Part shown: positions 42,303-55,279 of the stretch, in pieces
How positions within the stretch are numbered: position 1 is the stretch's first letter
Layout: each line of letters begins with the position of its first letter
Assembly: GCA_911728435.2 (NCBI GenBank)
Contig: OU452198.1
Coordinates: 5,084,001-5,148,000, forward strand
Origin: Apoderus coryli
Taxonomy: Eukaryota; Arthropoda; Insecta; Coleoptera; Attelabidae
DNA: 64,000 nucleotides
Direction of reading: 5' to 3'
Translations under genes and position numbers: made by a program
Notes under the pieces: generated by a model
The model's input: the letters and a program-made list of their open reading frames with translations, nothing else
Databases searched by the model: none
Told to the model about the DNA's origin: nothing

Positions 42303-45300
42303 ATGGCAAACACGTTTTTTGATTTTGATACCACAATAAATGTAAGTTAATTAGTAATATATTTGTTAAAACAATATATTTATAATAATTGTAACATAAT
42401 TTTAGTATTACCAAATGTGTAACGAAAAAGATAATAACTAGGTACTTCACAACATTTCAATAATTACTTCATAAATATGTATCTATTTAACTTTAATATG
42501 TTTATAAACGTTGTTGTAATGCTTTATTTATTATTTTAAATATCCTGTTTTCTAGAATGATGAAAATTTACTGCCGGACGATGATGATTGCATCGAAAAT
42601 GAAGAAGAATACGATGCTCTTAATGACGAAACTTTTGGTGCATTAGATGTATCTTCTGTTGATGACGATTGGGAACAGCAACATGAACAATTTGCTGAAA
42701 TAGCAGAAAGTACAAAACATTCAGATCATATAGGTACGTAAGTTATTGAGAAATTATGTCCCTATATACTAAGTATACCTACTGTGTGACCCAGTTTTGT
42801 AGAGCATGATTCAAAATTAAGTTTCTTCTATTCAAAGTAAACTAAGTTAAGTCTTGGATTAAGGTTCTTAGTGTAATTTTAGTTTATGTTAATGATATGT
42901 TAATTTACCTATACTTAATTTAATTCTTTATTCTCTTTTCTAGAAAATTCTCTGTCTCAGTTAGTTTTAAGTGACGATTCCGATAATGAAAACATAGAAC
43001 CCTTTACGGTAGCAAAGAGTTCCGTGTGGTCTTTTACGGCAGAAGACAAAAAACATGGTAGTGGAATTTTTAATAGTTCGATCATATTGTCTTCATTGCA
43101 GAAGGCATCCAAGTCATTTGTAAGTACCTGTTTTCTGTTTAACATTAGCCGATTTTATATGATTTTTTTTTAAATTTTCAGATTGAGTCGCATGCTGCCT
43201 CAGACAGTCCTAAATTCAATCATGTTAACCATGGTTTGCAAAGTCAGTCGCCATTACTATTACAAAACAATTTGGTACCGAAGAAAATTTGTACAGTTGA
43301 GGAATTGGAAAAGAACCTAATTAAAAATTCAAAAAATAATATTTTACAGCAGCAGCAGCATGGTATACTGCCTCAGCATCCCCATCAAATATTGCCGCAA
43401 AGGCCTATGCTGCCGCCTCCGCCACCTGGGCATCATTATCGACCTATGATGCAGGTAATTTGGTAATCTATTTGCTGAAATAAATATTTACGATATTTAT
43501 TTAGGTTGTTGACACAACAAATCAAATCATTGATATAATTTTTTCAGCATCCAATGCCCAGGTTGCCACCGTCAGCTATTCCACCACCGCAAATGGGTAA
43601 GTCATACAATTTTTGTATTAATGGGAAAAACTATCTACTTTATTCTAAAATTATAAAGAAAAAAGTTAAAATAATAATTATAACATCCCAAACTAACCCA
43701 ACTACCTAACTACTTTGTTTAAAAATTATAAATAAAAAGTTGCAAGGGCAGGAATCGAACCCACAACCTTTCGATTATAAAATCCACACGCTACTCGCTA
43801 AGCTACACTCGGTAAAGATGTACTATGCGAATTATCACGAGCTCATATAGTTATTTTTCCAATAATAATGTACTATTTATGCATTGTGCGTATCCTATGC
43901 CATATGCGCTCTACGTAGCCCTACTTATTATTATTAGTTAAAGTAGTGAGCGGTTTCCCGATGAAACTACTTTTATACCAATTTATTACGGATAAGAATT
44001 TTAAAAGTAGTGTGTAATTGTCGCAGCACCATTTTCCAGTTCACAATCCAAACGATTCTTAAACGCATTGACCGATGGCTCACTTACTGTGTCCTCATTA
44101 AGACCGTTCCACATATACACCACTCTGTTCGTCAAGAAATTCTTCCTACACATTTGCGCACATCTCTCTTTAGAAAGTTTTTTAGAGTGACCTCAATTCT
44201 TTTCTGTCACTAACATGAAACATATTAAGTGGTGTGTTATAGTAGTTATTTACAATTTTATAAGTCTACGAGCAGCCAGTGTTGTTAAGTTTATTCTAGT
44301 AAGGCGATCCTCATATGGTAAATTCCTCAATTCTCGTGGGATTTTCGTTATTCTTCTTTGCACACGACTGAGCGTACTCCAGAATTGGTCGTATGTAACA
44401 CTTGTACAATTTTACAATCAGAGCGGTGGAGTGGTCATTAAATGTACGTTGTATCAGGTAAGTCATTGACTTGTCTCTCTTGACGACCTTTATAACTTGC
44501 TTTTCCCATTTGAGATCCTCAGAGATGATAACACCCAAGTCTTTTTGTTCTGCAACCTCGGTGAGGGTCTGACCATTTATCACAGGCGCGACACGCGGGT
44601 TGTTCTTTCCGAGGTGCATAACCGAACACTTTCCAACATTCAACGTCATCAGCCAGTCACGCCTCCACGGCCCGAAAATCTCCCACCGCATGCTCATATT
44701 GCGTAACAGGATTGTAATAAATCTTGGCATCATCTGCATAAAACTATCTTGGACCGTACAAAAGATGCCAGATCACTGATATATAAGGCGAACAAGATTG
44801 GTCCCAACACCGACCCCTGAGGAACTCCGCTAAGGACATCAAAGGACTGCGAGTAACATCCTCCGATCCTGACCCTGGACTTTCGCTCAGTCAGAAATTT
44901 TTCTATCCACACTCCCAGACCACAGCAATTCAGCTTGCGCAGCAGTCTACGAAACGGAACCGTATCAAATGCCTTCTCAAAATCCAAGTAAACAACATCT
45001 ATTGGTTCATTGTTATCGTTAATCGATGTCCAGTCGTTGACACAAGTCAACAAGTTTGTTTCTGTTGACCTTCCCGGAAGAAAACCATGCTGCACCGCCG
45101 GAATTATATTGTTCTCGAGCGCAAAGCCAGTAATATACTTCGTTATAATTTTACATATTTCGAGGTTAGGCTAATTGGTCTGTAATTTCCAGCAACATGC
45201 TTGTCACCCTTTTTATAAATGGGAACCACAATGCTTTCAGCCCAGTGAATTGGAAATGACCCTGTCTGGAATATATTCGTAAAAACTCTAGCAAGAGGTT

Positions 45301-48300
45301 CAGAGAGAGCAGCCGCACACTTTTGCAGAATCATCACAGAAACGCCGTCCAGACCCGGACTCGAATCTAGAACATTTTCCGATGTAAAGACAACATTGTC
45401 AATACCAGCACCATAAAGGGCATCTCTCATTATCTCAGGCATCGGCCCACTGCCATCCATTGTAAAAAACGAACTAAACTTTTCTGCAAAAATGGTTGCA
45501 ACATCCTGTGGATCCGTCGTCATTTCATTCGTCAAGGGATTCCTAAGTGTTATGGACTGCACTGAGGTTGTAAGACTCCTTTTTATATATGAATAAAACT
45601 TTTTATTCGAAGAAGTTGCGATCTCACTCTCATATTTCGCTCGTACCATTTGTATTTCCCTCTTTAATTTATTGTTAGCTTGTCGATATGAGGCGTACGT
45701 ATAATTGTTTAAACTTGTATAAGAAACGGAAAAATCCTTACCAGAAAGACCGCGATAAATTTTGAAAAATGTACCAATCTTAAAGATATGAAAATTTGGG
45801 AGTATACTAACCTCCACGGGGATGAGACGACTAAAATATTTTTTAATATGGTGCAACTTCCGGTAATACCGGAAGTAGATGTCAACTTGCTTATTTTAAA
45901 TGGAATGGAAGTTATATCTTCTTCTCGTCAACAAACGAGGTGACTATACAAGCGGGGTTTTTGACAAGAAAAAGCTGGCTAGAATTATTTTTTGTATTTA
46001 GCCCATTATATATATATATACATTATATACGGACTTCTCCAAGGCTTTTGATCGCGTCAACCACGGACTTTTCGTTCATAAGCTTGAGTTCGCCGGGTTG
46101 AGGCTACCTGTCAGGTAGCACTTAGTTTGTTCGACTTAATGAGTTGCATTCTCGGGAGGTAAGGTCACTTCTGGTGTTCCCCAGGGATCCCCATTGGGCC
46201 CACTATTGTTCAACCTATTTATTAATGACATAGAGAGAGCAATGCTTTTTATATAGTGAGTTCAAGCTGTTTGCTGATTATCTCAAGTGTTATAGGACGA
46301 TCCCAGGTGTCACTGACTGCTGCCTTTTGCAGGAGCATGTCACTCGGTTGGTTCATTGGTGCGAGATTAACGGCATGGATTTAAACATCTCCAAGTGTTT
46401 TTGTATCAATTTTACTCGATGGAGGATTCATCTATCTTGCTCTCACAGAGTGGACTCGCTCCATGTTCCTCCCAGAGCTGTTAGTGCGAAGCATGTGTTT
46501 GACGAGCCACATTACAGGTCAAAAATTCGTTATACAACGAAGAGTACGGCAAGGAGACACCATCTCTCCAAAGTTATGTACAACACTTTTGGATCATACT
46601 TGTAAGAGGGCGTCCTCATAGCCGATGGTATGTTGGAAAAGCTCTATCACGCGTCCTTACAGGTCGGACTGAAAATCAACATACCAAGACACAAATAATG
46701 ACTCATCTAAACAGTAATGTTTCTATCGCTGGAAAAGATATTGAACAGACCGTGTCATATAAATATTTGGGACATGAAATTAGACTAGGAAGGGATAACC
46801 AAACTTGTGAGCTTCGCCGTCGTCGCATAGTATTAACCTGGGCAGCATTTGGTAAATTAAACTATATATTTAAGTCGGACTTGCCCGTATGCCTCAAAAG
46901 GAAAACCTTTAATCAATGTGTGGTGCCCGTTCTTACTTATGGAAACATTAACACTTCCAAGAAGGGTCGTAGACAAGATCCGTGTAACCCAGAGGGCTAT
47001 GGAACGCTGGATGTTGTGTGTCTCTCTTAGAGACCCAAAACGAAGAAGTACGTCATAGAACAGGGACAATCGACGCTATAGAACGAGTTGCTACATTAAA
47101 ATGGAATTGGGCAGGACACGTTTCCAGATTATGTGATAACCGATGTACAAAATGTATTGTTGAGTGGAGGCCAAGGCAAGTAGTAGAGGCCGTCCACCTA
47201 CTAGATGAACTGACGACCGGAAACGTGTTAGTAGCGAAAATAGGGACAGATGGAAAAGACTGAGGGAGACCTATATCCAGCAGTGGACACGTATGGGTTG
47301 ACGTTGATTACCAGACAAATTACGCCAGGTCTAGTTTTATTCTTAGGCCAATAAATGTTTCGACCTGGAACTGGACTTTTTCTCCCCGATTAATGAGTTC
47401 CTGGGCTACTTGATGCGGGCCTTCCGAGAGGGCGGATTTTCTTAATAGATTTTCTTAGCAGATTTTCACAATTTGTTTGCGATTGGTATTGAGCATTGGT
47501 TTAGGGTTGTGATGTTTTAATGTTGTACGTGTAATTAGTTTAGTTAGATATCTACGGGTTTCTCACGCCTGTTTTTTGATATTTTCGTATTGTAATAATG
47601 GACTTTGTCCGTAAATTAAGGATCAAATGTCGTGTTATTGAAAATGTAATATTCTTTTTGCTTACTTGTAGCGTAGCCTATAATATATTAGCAGCAACTA
47701 CTATGAGTTGTACACCAAATTGTTAAACGAGCGACAATGAAGCACATAATTTTATTAATTTTGTTTTTTTTTTCATGGGTCAGCACCCAGATTCTCGTTA
47801 TTTTTGGTGATGGGTTGTGCAAAATGACATTTAATAAATGTTTTTTCACCATTGCATTAATTTTAGGCTTCGGTGTGGGTGTTCCAGGTATGCCACCGAA
47901 TATGCGACCTATGCCTCCGCAAATTGGTCCCCAACGTCATCATAATATGATGCCGCCTGGATTAATGAGGATGTTACCACCACAGTTTATGCAACATAAT
48001 GGTGTACCTAGTAGGCCGCCTGGGTTCATGTATCCACCTGGAAATCACCAGTTACCGGTAAGAATCTACCTAATTCGCGTTTAAAGTTTCATAAATTATA
48101 AAATTCAGCTTTCATTTCTTGGGCTTTGATGGTGAGTCTAAATGTTTTATTAGTGATGTCAGTAATATGAGGAGCTAAATTGAGAGCTATCAATACTGTA
48201 ATTATAATTTATCTATTTCGATCCATGCCGTTCGCCTCACACCACAAAAACAATTTATTCAACTCTGCCTGTAAAATTTCAGCATCATGTAATATCAGAA

Positions 48301-51300
48301 CCCTTCTATAAATATTCAGATCATCTGAAAAAAGGCTACAGTTGCTGTTTATGAACCATTTGGCAATATAATTGACAAAACACATTAGACAAAAGAGGTC
48401 CCAGATGTGAACCCTGAGGGACACCAGATATCACATACGCCCGATACCTAAAACCACATATGCGTACGATATGTGTACAACCAGAGAAAGAGCTAGTAAG
48501 CCATTGCAACAATGCTTCTCCAACACCGTACGCGGCAGGCTTTGTCACCAGTATCTAATGACTAACCCTATCGACGGCCTTGGAGAAGTCAGTATATACA
48601 GTATGAACCTGACAACCCTCCTCCAACGCCGCAATTAAATAGTCGACGAAGACCAGAAGATTAAGCTCCGCAGATCTACCGGACAAATATCCATACTGGT
48701 CCTCAATCTTGTCCAACTTGAAAACAAGTGCTAAATTTTTTATAATTAAGTTTTCGAAGAGTTTGGGTATAGTGCTAAGGATAGAATGCGGTCCGGGGTT
48801 GAAGCATCAGATTTATCTCTTCGTCACACCAATTTTTAAGCCGTGAAATCCTCCAGTACTTAATGATTTCCAAAAAATCAGATGAAGCGGTCCCTGCCTC
48901 GCCAAAGTCACGATTGGAATAAACGGACGCAAAATACTCAGACATTTGCCAATTCAGGGCCGATAACTACTCTTTGGTCATTCCAGAACGTTAGGAGTAG
49001 GACACACATTACTCATTTTGCGGTTACTATTTACAAATTGCCAAAATGCCCTTGGATGGACTCAGTGTCAGCTATGAAAGCTCGGTAACACTCGTAACAT
49101 TCAGAACGCAATCCGCAAAAATCCCTAAGTCGGCCTCGTCGCCAGCGGATTTTAATTTCTTATGTCCCATTTTCTTCTGGTAGGTGCAGCTCCTTAGGTG
49201 AGGAGAAATTCACCTTGGGATTTTTTTTGAACGAATGCATTGATGAATGAACAGGAAGGATATCGTAGAATGTATCGTACATCTTCACGCCCGGCATCAG
49301 TACAAGATTCCACTAAACATACCCAAGGACCTGTGATAACAATTTGTAATCAACTGATTTGAAATCATAAAAGAAGCCCTGAGGTTGAAGTCCCGAGTCA
49401 TTCAGACTTCCGTTCCGTTGGAATAAATTGTTTATAGCACACATATTTGAAATACTTTCAATTTTCATAGTAAATAAAACATAAACGTAAACATAGCAAT
49501 GTATGTTGAGGTTTCAAGGGTTATAGCGCGTAACCAGAAGGTATGACTAGGCAACCGATCTCCAAAAAAAGAAATTGACGATCTGGATCCCCAAAAATTG
49601 GAAAAGCAACCACCCAATGGCCGCCAAGATCTCCTGGCGTCAAACCCTTAGATTTTTTCTATGGGGCTATTTAAAAAAATGTATACAAAAGGGTTCAATT
49701 TATTCACCGTCTAGGATTTTGCCAGACTCAAGACGGACTTCAGTTTGAATACTTAATTAATGACGCCAAAAACCCTTTATCAAATTACTTTAATATATTC
49801 TAATAAGAGTTGTAGGTTCCAACTACCTAACTGATGAAATTTTAAACGTTTTTCTCGAGATTTATGGGGGAAAATATAATAAAATGCTGCTATTTGAAAA
49901 TTTGTTAAACTAAGTCTTCCTTGTGCGGGAAAGTAAAATATAAAAATGGAAAATCTACTTTTCCGACTGCCTGCCATCGGGAATTTTTTGATTTAAGTTG
50001 CCCGTATTTTGACGTACCAAAAGTATACCGGGTCGAACATTAGACTAAGTTTACCTATCGTTATTATAGGTGAATCATGGCTACAACTTCCACCCTCCCC
50101 ACAACTTTCACCCTCCTCCGCCTCCGCACAATATACCGCATCCCCAAATGCGGAGCCATCTCAATCATCAAATGGCAGTTCATAATAATAGTAGTAATAA
50201 CAATATGCAACAAGTCATGATGCATGTAAATCAACAACATCATAATAACCGAATACGACGTGATAGTAACAGAGAATCGAATTATCGATATGAGGAGAGG
50301 GATGAATATGCTGATATGATGACAATTAGAGATAAACAGTGGCTGTTGAACATTCAGTTATTGCAGTTGAATACGGGAACACCGTATTTTGATGACTACT
50401 ATTATACTGTAAGTATTGAAGTATTCTTTAACAAAGGAAATACACTCGTCCTCAATATCGGCATTGAATTAGTTGTTCTTTTTTTTAGATTTACAAAGAG
50501 AGGAAACATAAGGACAACCAGGAAAATGGCTTGAACAATGATATGAATGGTCGATTTCAAAATAACAATAGACAGAGGAGAAACAGTGAAAGACAAGATG
50601 GCAATACTCTTACCCCACGAGTTTATACGCCGTTGCAGTTTGAGAACTCATTGGGTAAGCTTCAGGTGAGTTAACATTAACATCAGCAAATTGAATCTGA
50701 TTGACGGATATTGAGACTGAGTTTGTTGGTTATTTAGTGTGGTTCAGTGACTGCGCCAAGGAAAATCATCGATATGGACGTTGTGACTTTAGAGAAAGAC
50801 AGTGAAAGTCCTGCAGTGTCGAAGGACACCCGAAAAACGAAGCAACTTCTTTTAGAACTTGAAGTTTTATATAATTATTTACTGAAAGCAGAGGATATCA
50901 AAAATCCACTATTCGTTACTAACATGGAGAAATTACGGGAAATTAAACAAAAACAAAGGTGAATTATTATTAGGGATGATTGCAGCAAATTGGGAATAAT
51001 CCAGTTGTGGTTATTTTAGATTAAAAGAATTGGAGCAGGCGCCAACTTCCGAACAAAAACAGGAGATTTTGAAGTTATTTAAACAAGAAAGTGAACCAGT
51101 AGTTGAAAATCAGAATGACTATATTGTAAAAGTGGTTAATGGACTGTTGCAGGATGATAAATTTACTAGTTTTTTAACAATTCGGAAAGGGAAAGTAAGG
51201 GATTAATAATATTTATTTTTTGTTTATATGGCAATGCTCAAATATTTTTTCCAGATGTTGGTATTGAGAATTCTGCCTCATTTGAGTGTGGATGCGTTTC

Positions 51301-54300
51301 CCAGTCAACTGTTGGAAATTTGGTCCAAAGTTTTGTTAAGTTTAGCGATTATCGGAAGGAGGGATACGGCTGGTGATAATATTTTGCCGAAATTGTATCC
51401 ATTTTTCAAGAGGTTAGTAGTGACAATGTTTTTTATTCAGCGTATATTAGTATGCTGTATTGTCTTTGCAATATTAATTTGTTATAATCGAATTTGAATT
51501 TTACTACTTCTTGAAAACACTTTTTCAACTCGACGCGCGTTTCACTAACACTATTTTGAGCATTTGTGAAACACACGTCGAGAAAAAAGAATTTTGGTGT
51601 GATAAAACTTGTATTTAAATCTCTTACACAAGTGACAATTTTGTTATTCCCCTCGTAGTGCAAATTTTAGCATAATGTTACGTTTTTCTGAGTTCGTAGT
51701 GTGAAATAATATCCCTATTGACTGTTTACTTCATAACTGTCCTCTGTCCCTGTTACGTTGGGTATACACTGTCCAAGATAAGAATGGAATAGCATTGGCA
51801 TCTTGGAAACGGTAGGAGTTACAATATTGGTAAAATTAGAGTTGTACAATTTAAACACCTTTTAAATGGTGTTTTCAAAATTAAACTAACTTTAGCCGTT
51901 TTCGAAAATTTAAAAAAAAAACGATTTTTGGCGATTTTAGTTTTTATTTATTTCTGACATTATTTTTACAGATATAAAAAAATGAAAAGCACTTTCTCAT
52001 TGTTACTTTTTGAGGAGAATAGGATAGCGTTGACAAAATTTCACTACGACGTTTCGTTTTCGAAAAACCATCATCAACTTCGTTTTTTTAAATACGGCCC
52101 TTGATTTTTTATTGTTAAATTTAAAGCCATTTTCAATTCAAAAATAGGTGGTATATCACATATAATTGTTTAAACAAGTTATCTTGGACACAGTGTATAT
52201 ATGGTTGGCCTTCTTTCTCGAACACTTCCTAGTCGAATTTTCTACATTAATCTGGCGCACATACGTCCATTCTAAATCCATGCGGTAAGCGAGCCACATC
52301 CTACCAAATTAACACACTGCCCCGGACGAGGTATAGCCTACTAAATTTATACAGAATCGCCTCCCGTTTGTTTGAATCGCGAGCTTCGAGAATAGATCAT
52401 TTGATTACTATGGTGCGGCCAACACGGTGTTGTCGGGTGTATTTATTTCTCTCTAAGCGCTGCGGACATTTTTATATTCGTCATAATAAGGAGCAAAAAC
52501 AAGAAATGATATTGACAACAAGAATGCATGTTCGGTCCGACAAACATTTCGTGCATTGCGAGTAAATTATGGGTAACGTAATCGATGAACTGAACGCTCT
52601 GTTTATCGTCTGGTTATAAAATGAACGAACAGACCCAGTATTAACCGACCTAACAACTGTACGCCGTTAAAATTCCCGTTCAGCGGAAAACTTTGCTGCC
52701 ACCCAACCCAGAGTGTTTGAGAAGATCTCAGTGTCTTTGTATCACGCCATTCTCAACAACTTGGACTGATCTTCACCTAAAAACTTATAAAATTCAGATT
52801 ACTCAAGAGCTCAAACCTGCTAATCATCGTAGCTTGGGTTCTAGAGTATCATCATCAGCATTCACTCGCTGATGAGTATGAATTACTCCAACTTAGGGAT
52901 TTCTGTTGTGAACCCTAAGATGGCTAAACAAACCAATCCTCGAGCCGCAAATCCTGTTAAAAAATTGACACACCCAATCACCACCACCGGCTGTTGTAGG
53001 TGCGCGGCCCCATCGATGCGTTCTTGCTCCTTTCGATCCTGTCTCTGGGCATCCTCGTTTCATTGACGCTGCTCCTCAAAAACCTAATGACCCATGTAAA
53101 TGCTACGCCACACTCCTTCATGTTGGTCTTAAGAACATCCTTGTACCTCTTTTGCTGCCCTCCCTGATTTCGTGAGCCGACTTTAAGCTGTGAGTAAAGG
53201 AATTTCTTTGGAAGGCGTTCCGTTGGCATGCGGATTATGTGGTCAGTCCATCACAGCCAAATTTTGGTTCAAAAATCCTATTTTCGGATGAAGCACATTT
53301 CTGGCTTAGCGGACACGTAAACAAACAATATTGCATGATTTGGTTTCATGAGAATCCTCAAATGATTGACGAACTGCGTCTCCATCCTGCTAAACTCACC
53401 ATTTGGTGTGGTTTCTGGGTTCATAGCGTAATTTGTCCATATTTTTTCGAAGACCAACATGGAAATTATTTTACTGTTAATGGTGACTGGTAAAGGACAA
53501 TATTTGTGGCCGCAATTGACTTGAACAATGTTTTCTTTCAACAAGGCGGTGCCGCATGTCAGACAGCCACTAGACCATCGATTTGTTGTCAGAAAATATA
53601 TTTTCAGAAATAGAAATGTAAACTGGCAGCCAAGATCTTCCGATATGTCACCCTTGGACTTTTAATGTAAAGTCTTAGGCTTACGAAAATAAAAGGAGTG
53701 TGAATTGAATGAAAAGTTTAATTACGTGTTTTAGGTTAACGTGTTTATCTGGGTTTAAACCAAGTGTTAATGTTAGCCAACACTTACATTTTTTATGATA
53801 AATCTGGAACTGTATTCTTGAAAATTCGGAGTAGAACAACCCAGAGTTGTGAACAGTGTTCCATTAAATCAGTAACCGTGCCCATCACTTCTCTCCTTTG
53901 TTCTACTGTTCAACATTTGACCCTTTGGTCTTGTTATTTTAGATACGTACAAACCTGTTCCATGTCAGACATTATCGAAATCATAACTGGTTTAATTGAG
54001 GTAGTAAAACAAGAGACTAATCACCGAAGCACACCTTTGAGCCACGTAGGGAAGCCACCTCTATATTTTGTGCTGTTGAACAAGGTAAATAAAATGAAAA
54101 TGCATTATTAAATGTTGAACATAAATTACTATCATTTGCTCCATGTTTCTATTTCAGTTTGGTGTCTCAGCCCTGATAGTTCTTTTAATAAGAACCGAAT
54201 ACCTGATATCAGTGGATTTTATCACTGATTCACAGTTAAGCGACTGGGCACTGTTCCTTGAATCGTGGGCCAAACAGGCTGAAAGTGTAAGTAAAATAGC

Positions 54301-54418
54301 TCTACCGTTGGAATTGATACCCGCGCAAATTTTTTCCAAGCACTGCAATCGATTCGCGAATTTAAAGTCGGACAAACGATCGGTTTTGGAAAAGTATTTC
54401 GTTGAAACTGAGCTTTAA
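42303..54418 (+). CDS. Patr-1: Pat1/PATL1 homologue (mRNA decapping activator), 13 exons, 792 aa
   Basis: Exons: 42303-42341, 42556-42733, 42944-43119, 43182-43454, 43548-43596, 47867-48057, 50070-50408, 50489-50665, 50738-50958, 51020-51194, 51255-51412, 53943-54084, 54158-54418. All are GT/AG and in frame. The start [11 protein letters not shown] follows ATA. The acidic N-terminus has NDETFG (36-41), the Pat1 hallmark that contacts the DDX6/Me31B helicase. A Pro/Gln/His-rich middle follows ([14 protein letters not shown]). [19 protein letters not shown] lies at about 380-398 and PYFDDYYY near 408, diagnostic of the family. The helical C-terminal domain runs from FENSLGKLQ to the stop; in the family it binds Dcp2 and Lsm1-7. 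Pat1 works in cytoplasmic P-bodies in deadenylation-dependent decapping. Length is normal. Large introns 5, 6 and 11 are filled with transposons. ATTAAA at about 54470 may be the poly(A) signal. Confidence 0.96.
43617..43872 (-). mobile_element. tRNA-derived SINE, copy 2, in Pat1 intron 5
   Basis: It has the same body as copy 1 (24345-24563): TTAATGGGAAAAACT at one end, and on the minus strand an A-box-like TAGCTTAGCGAGTAGCG and B-box-like GGTTCGATTCC. This copy has the better B box. Confidence 0.78.
43996..45870 (-). mobile_element. CR1-like LINE in Pat1 intron 5
   Basis: Minus strand from about 45860: [57 protein letters not shown] and [10 protein letters not shown]. After a frame break near 45140: [25 protein letters not shown] and [21 protein letters not shown] second break falls right at the catalytic box. 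Next come [20 protein letters not shown] and, with several stops, the C-terminal [14 protein letters not shown]. The catalytic DD is lost. Orientation is opposite to the host gene. Confidence 0.85.
46020..46510 (+). mobile_element. LINE RT fragment in Pat1 intron 5
   Basis: Plus strand: [20 protein letters not shown], a break, [20 protein letters not shown], then [10 protein letters not shown] (the catalytic second Asp replaced by Tyr) and [20 protein letters not shown]. It follows a TA microsatellite at 46008-46030 and runs directly into a different LINE at 46505. Confidence 0.8.
46505..47310 (+). mobile_element. RTE-like LINE fragment in Pat1 intron 5
   Basis: Plus strand, across frames: [20 protein letters not shown], then [40 protein letters not shown] and [20 protein letters not shown]. 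These are the RT and C-terminal signatures of RTE-type insect LINEs. The catalytic FADD box is missing between the first and second pieces. Frame shifts occur at about 46600 and 47030. Confidence 0.8.
47311..47866. other. Remainder of Pat1 intron 5
   Basis: No further element recognised. A short ORF at 47737-47860 fuses with the true exon start only because the intron end happens to be open. Confidence 0.5.
48200..48900 (-). mobile_element. Degenerate LINE RT in Pat1 intron 6
   Basis: Minus strand with frame breaks: [45 protein letters not shown] and [11 protein letters not shown]. Further out are traces of the SKAFD and YRPIS regions. The catalytic FSDD retains DD, but the frame is broken on both sides. 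Confidence 0.75.
48901..49560. other. Pat1 intron 6, unassigned
   Basis: No recognisable gene or element boundary. It may contain the 5' part of the LINE above in decayed form. Confidence 0.35.
49561..49760 (+). pseudogene. Mariner-type transposase fragment in Pat1 intron 6
   Basis: Plus strand reads [20 protein letters not shown] with one break, matching the third catalytic region at 6680-6720 (WPTRSPDLTPLDYSVW). The catalytic Asp after SP is Gly here. Only about 50 residues are readable. Confidence 0.65.
49944..49990. repeat. Inverse copy of a repeat end from the proctolin intron
   Basis: AAATCTACTTTTCCGACTGC followed by CTGCCATCGGGAATTTTTT is the inverse of 8543-8588, with one or two differences. 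Confidence 0.75.
51764..52197. mobile_element. MITE copy B, complete, in Pat1 intron 11
   Basis: It starts TACACTGTCCAAGATAAGAA and ends ATCTTGGACACAGTGTA; 434 bp, flanked by TA. The interior matches the left arm of copy A (11861-12285), including AAATACGGCCC and TTTAAAGCCATTTTCAATTC. Confidence 0.85.
52198..52889. other. Pat1 intron 11, unassigned
   Basis: No gene or identifiable element. Composition is less AT-rich than the flanks. Confidence 0.35.
52890..53229 (-). mobile_element. LINE C-terminal fragment in Pat1 intron 11
   Basis: Minus strand: [40 protein letters not shown], then [17 protein letters not shown]. This end of an insect LINE polyprotein is the inverse counterpart of 24660-24829. 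Confidence 0.75.
53230..53690 (+). pseudogene. Mariner-type transposase fragment in Pat1 intron 11
   Basis: Plus strand: [20 protein letters not shown] (first catalytic Asp), [37 protein letters not shown], then after stops [15 protein letters not shown], where the catalytic Asp of the QDGA motif is Gly. Two of the three catalytic positions can be checked and one is lost. Confidence 0.8.
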
Positions 54419-54618
54419 ACTGTAAAGCACTCTTATGTATTTTTAGTGATTTTAAATTATTAGGAACATATTAAAATTTATTGAATTTATTATACTTAGG
54501 TTAATATATTTTTTTATAATACCTGCCTACAAATTATGTAAATACCAATTTTGTTTTTATTAAGTTATACAGGGTGTTACATTTATTTAGCGACTTTTTT
54601 TTATATTATATGATCCTA

Positions 54619-54752
54619 TACACTCTGTCCAAGATAAGAATGGGATAGCAATTCAACCGTTCAGAAAACGTAGTCTCAACTCAAAGCTTGAATTTCGAAG
54701 AAGAAGAGTCTCCGTGAAAACAACAAGCATCACATATCTTGGACACAGTGTA
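54619..54752. mobile_element. MITE copy C, shortest derivative
   Basis: TACACTCTGTCCAAGATAAG at the left and ATATCTTGGACACAGTGTA at the right; 134 bp. It keeps the ends of copies A and B but has an unrelated or reduced centre. Confidence 0.8.
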
Positions 54753-55279
54753 TATTTTTTGATTTTGTGTCTTGCTTATATCAACTCCAAAAATCAGGTT
54801 TTACAGTACTTTGGAATAGTACTTTTTGCATCCTCACCTTTTCCATTAAATCTTATTGCATCTTACTGTCGGTACCTCTCTTTATTTGACATATATTCGT
54901 TCCTCAGACCCATCTTGTATATACTTTTATGCAATCACTGAGTTCCTCCAATTGTCATTGACAGCATGCTTCGTTCTCAGAACTTGATTTGTTTCCCTAT
55001 GGCTTGGAAGCATCTCTTGGCCTTCTATATCGATTTCTGTCCTAGAGGCTGATCACTTCGTATTCGTAATCCCTCATTATACGGTTCCAGCATGAAGTCT
55101 TTTTGAAATAATTCACATACGTTTGTTTTTCATTAATCTTCTTATGAACTAATCACGCAATATGGCAAGATAGTGAATTTTTGGACAATCCATTTTATAC
55201 GGGCGGAAATGAAGGTCTAGTGTAAAATTCTGCGAAATAGTCAGTTTGATATTTGGCGAGTGCAAGCGTGGCTTAATCT
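54753..55279. other. No gene seen
   Basis: Intergenic. A 75-codon open stretch (54714-54941) overlaps the MITE and has no motif. Confidence 0.4.

Noticed and set aside
47737..47866. Longer 5' extension of Pat1 exon 6
   Set aside because: The frame is open by chance through the intron end; the TTTTAG acceptor at 47866 keeps the Pat1 frame with exon 5.
50747..50962. Separate small gene
   Set aside because: It is exon 9 of Pat1, in frame with its neighbours through consensus splice sites.
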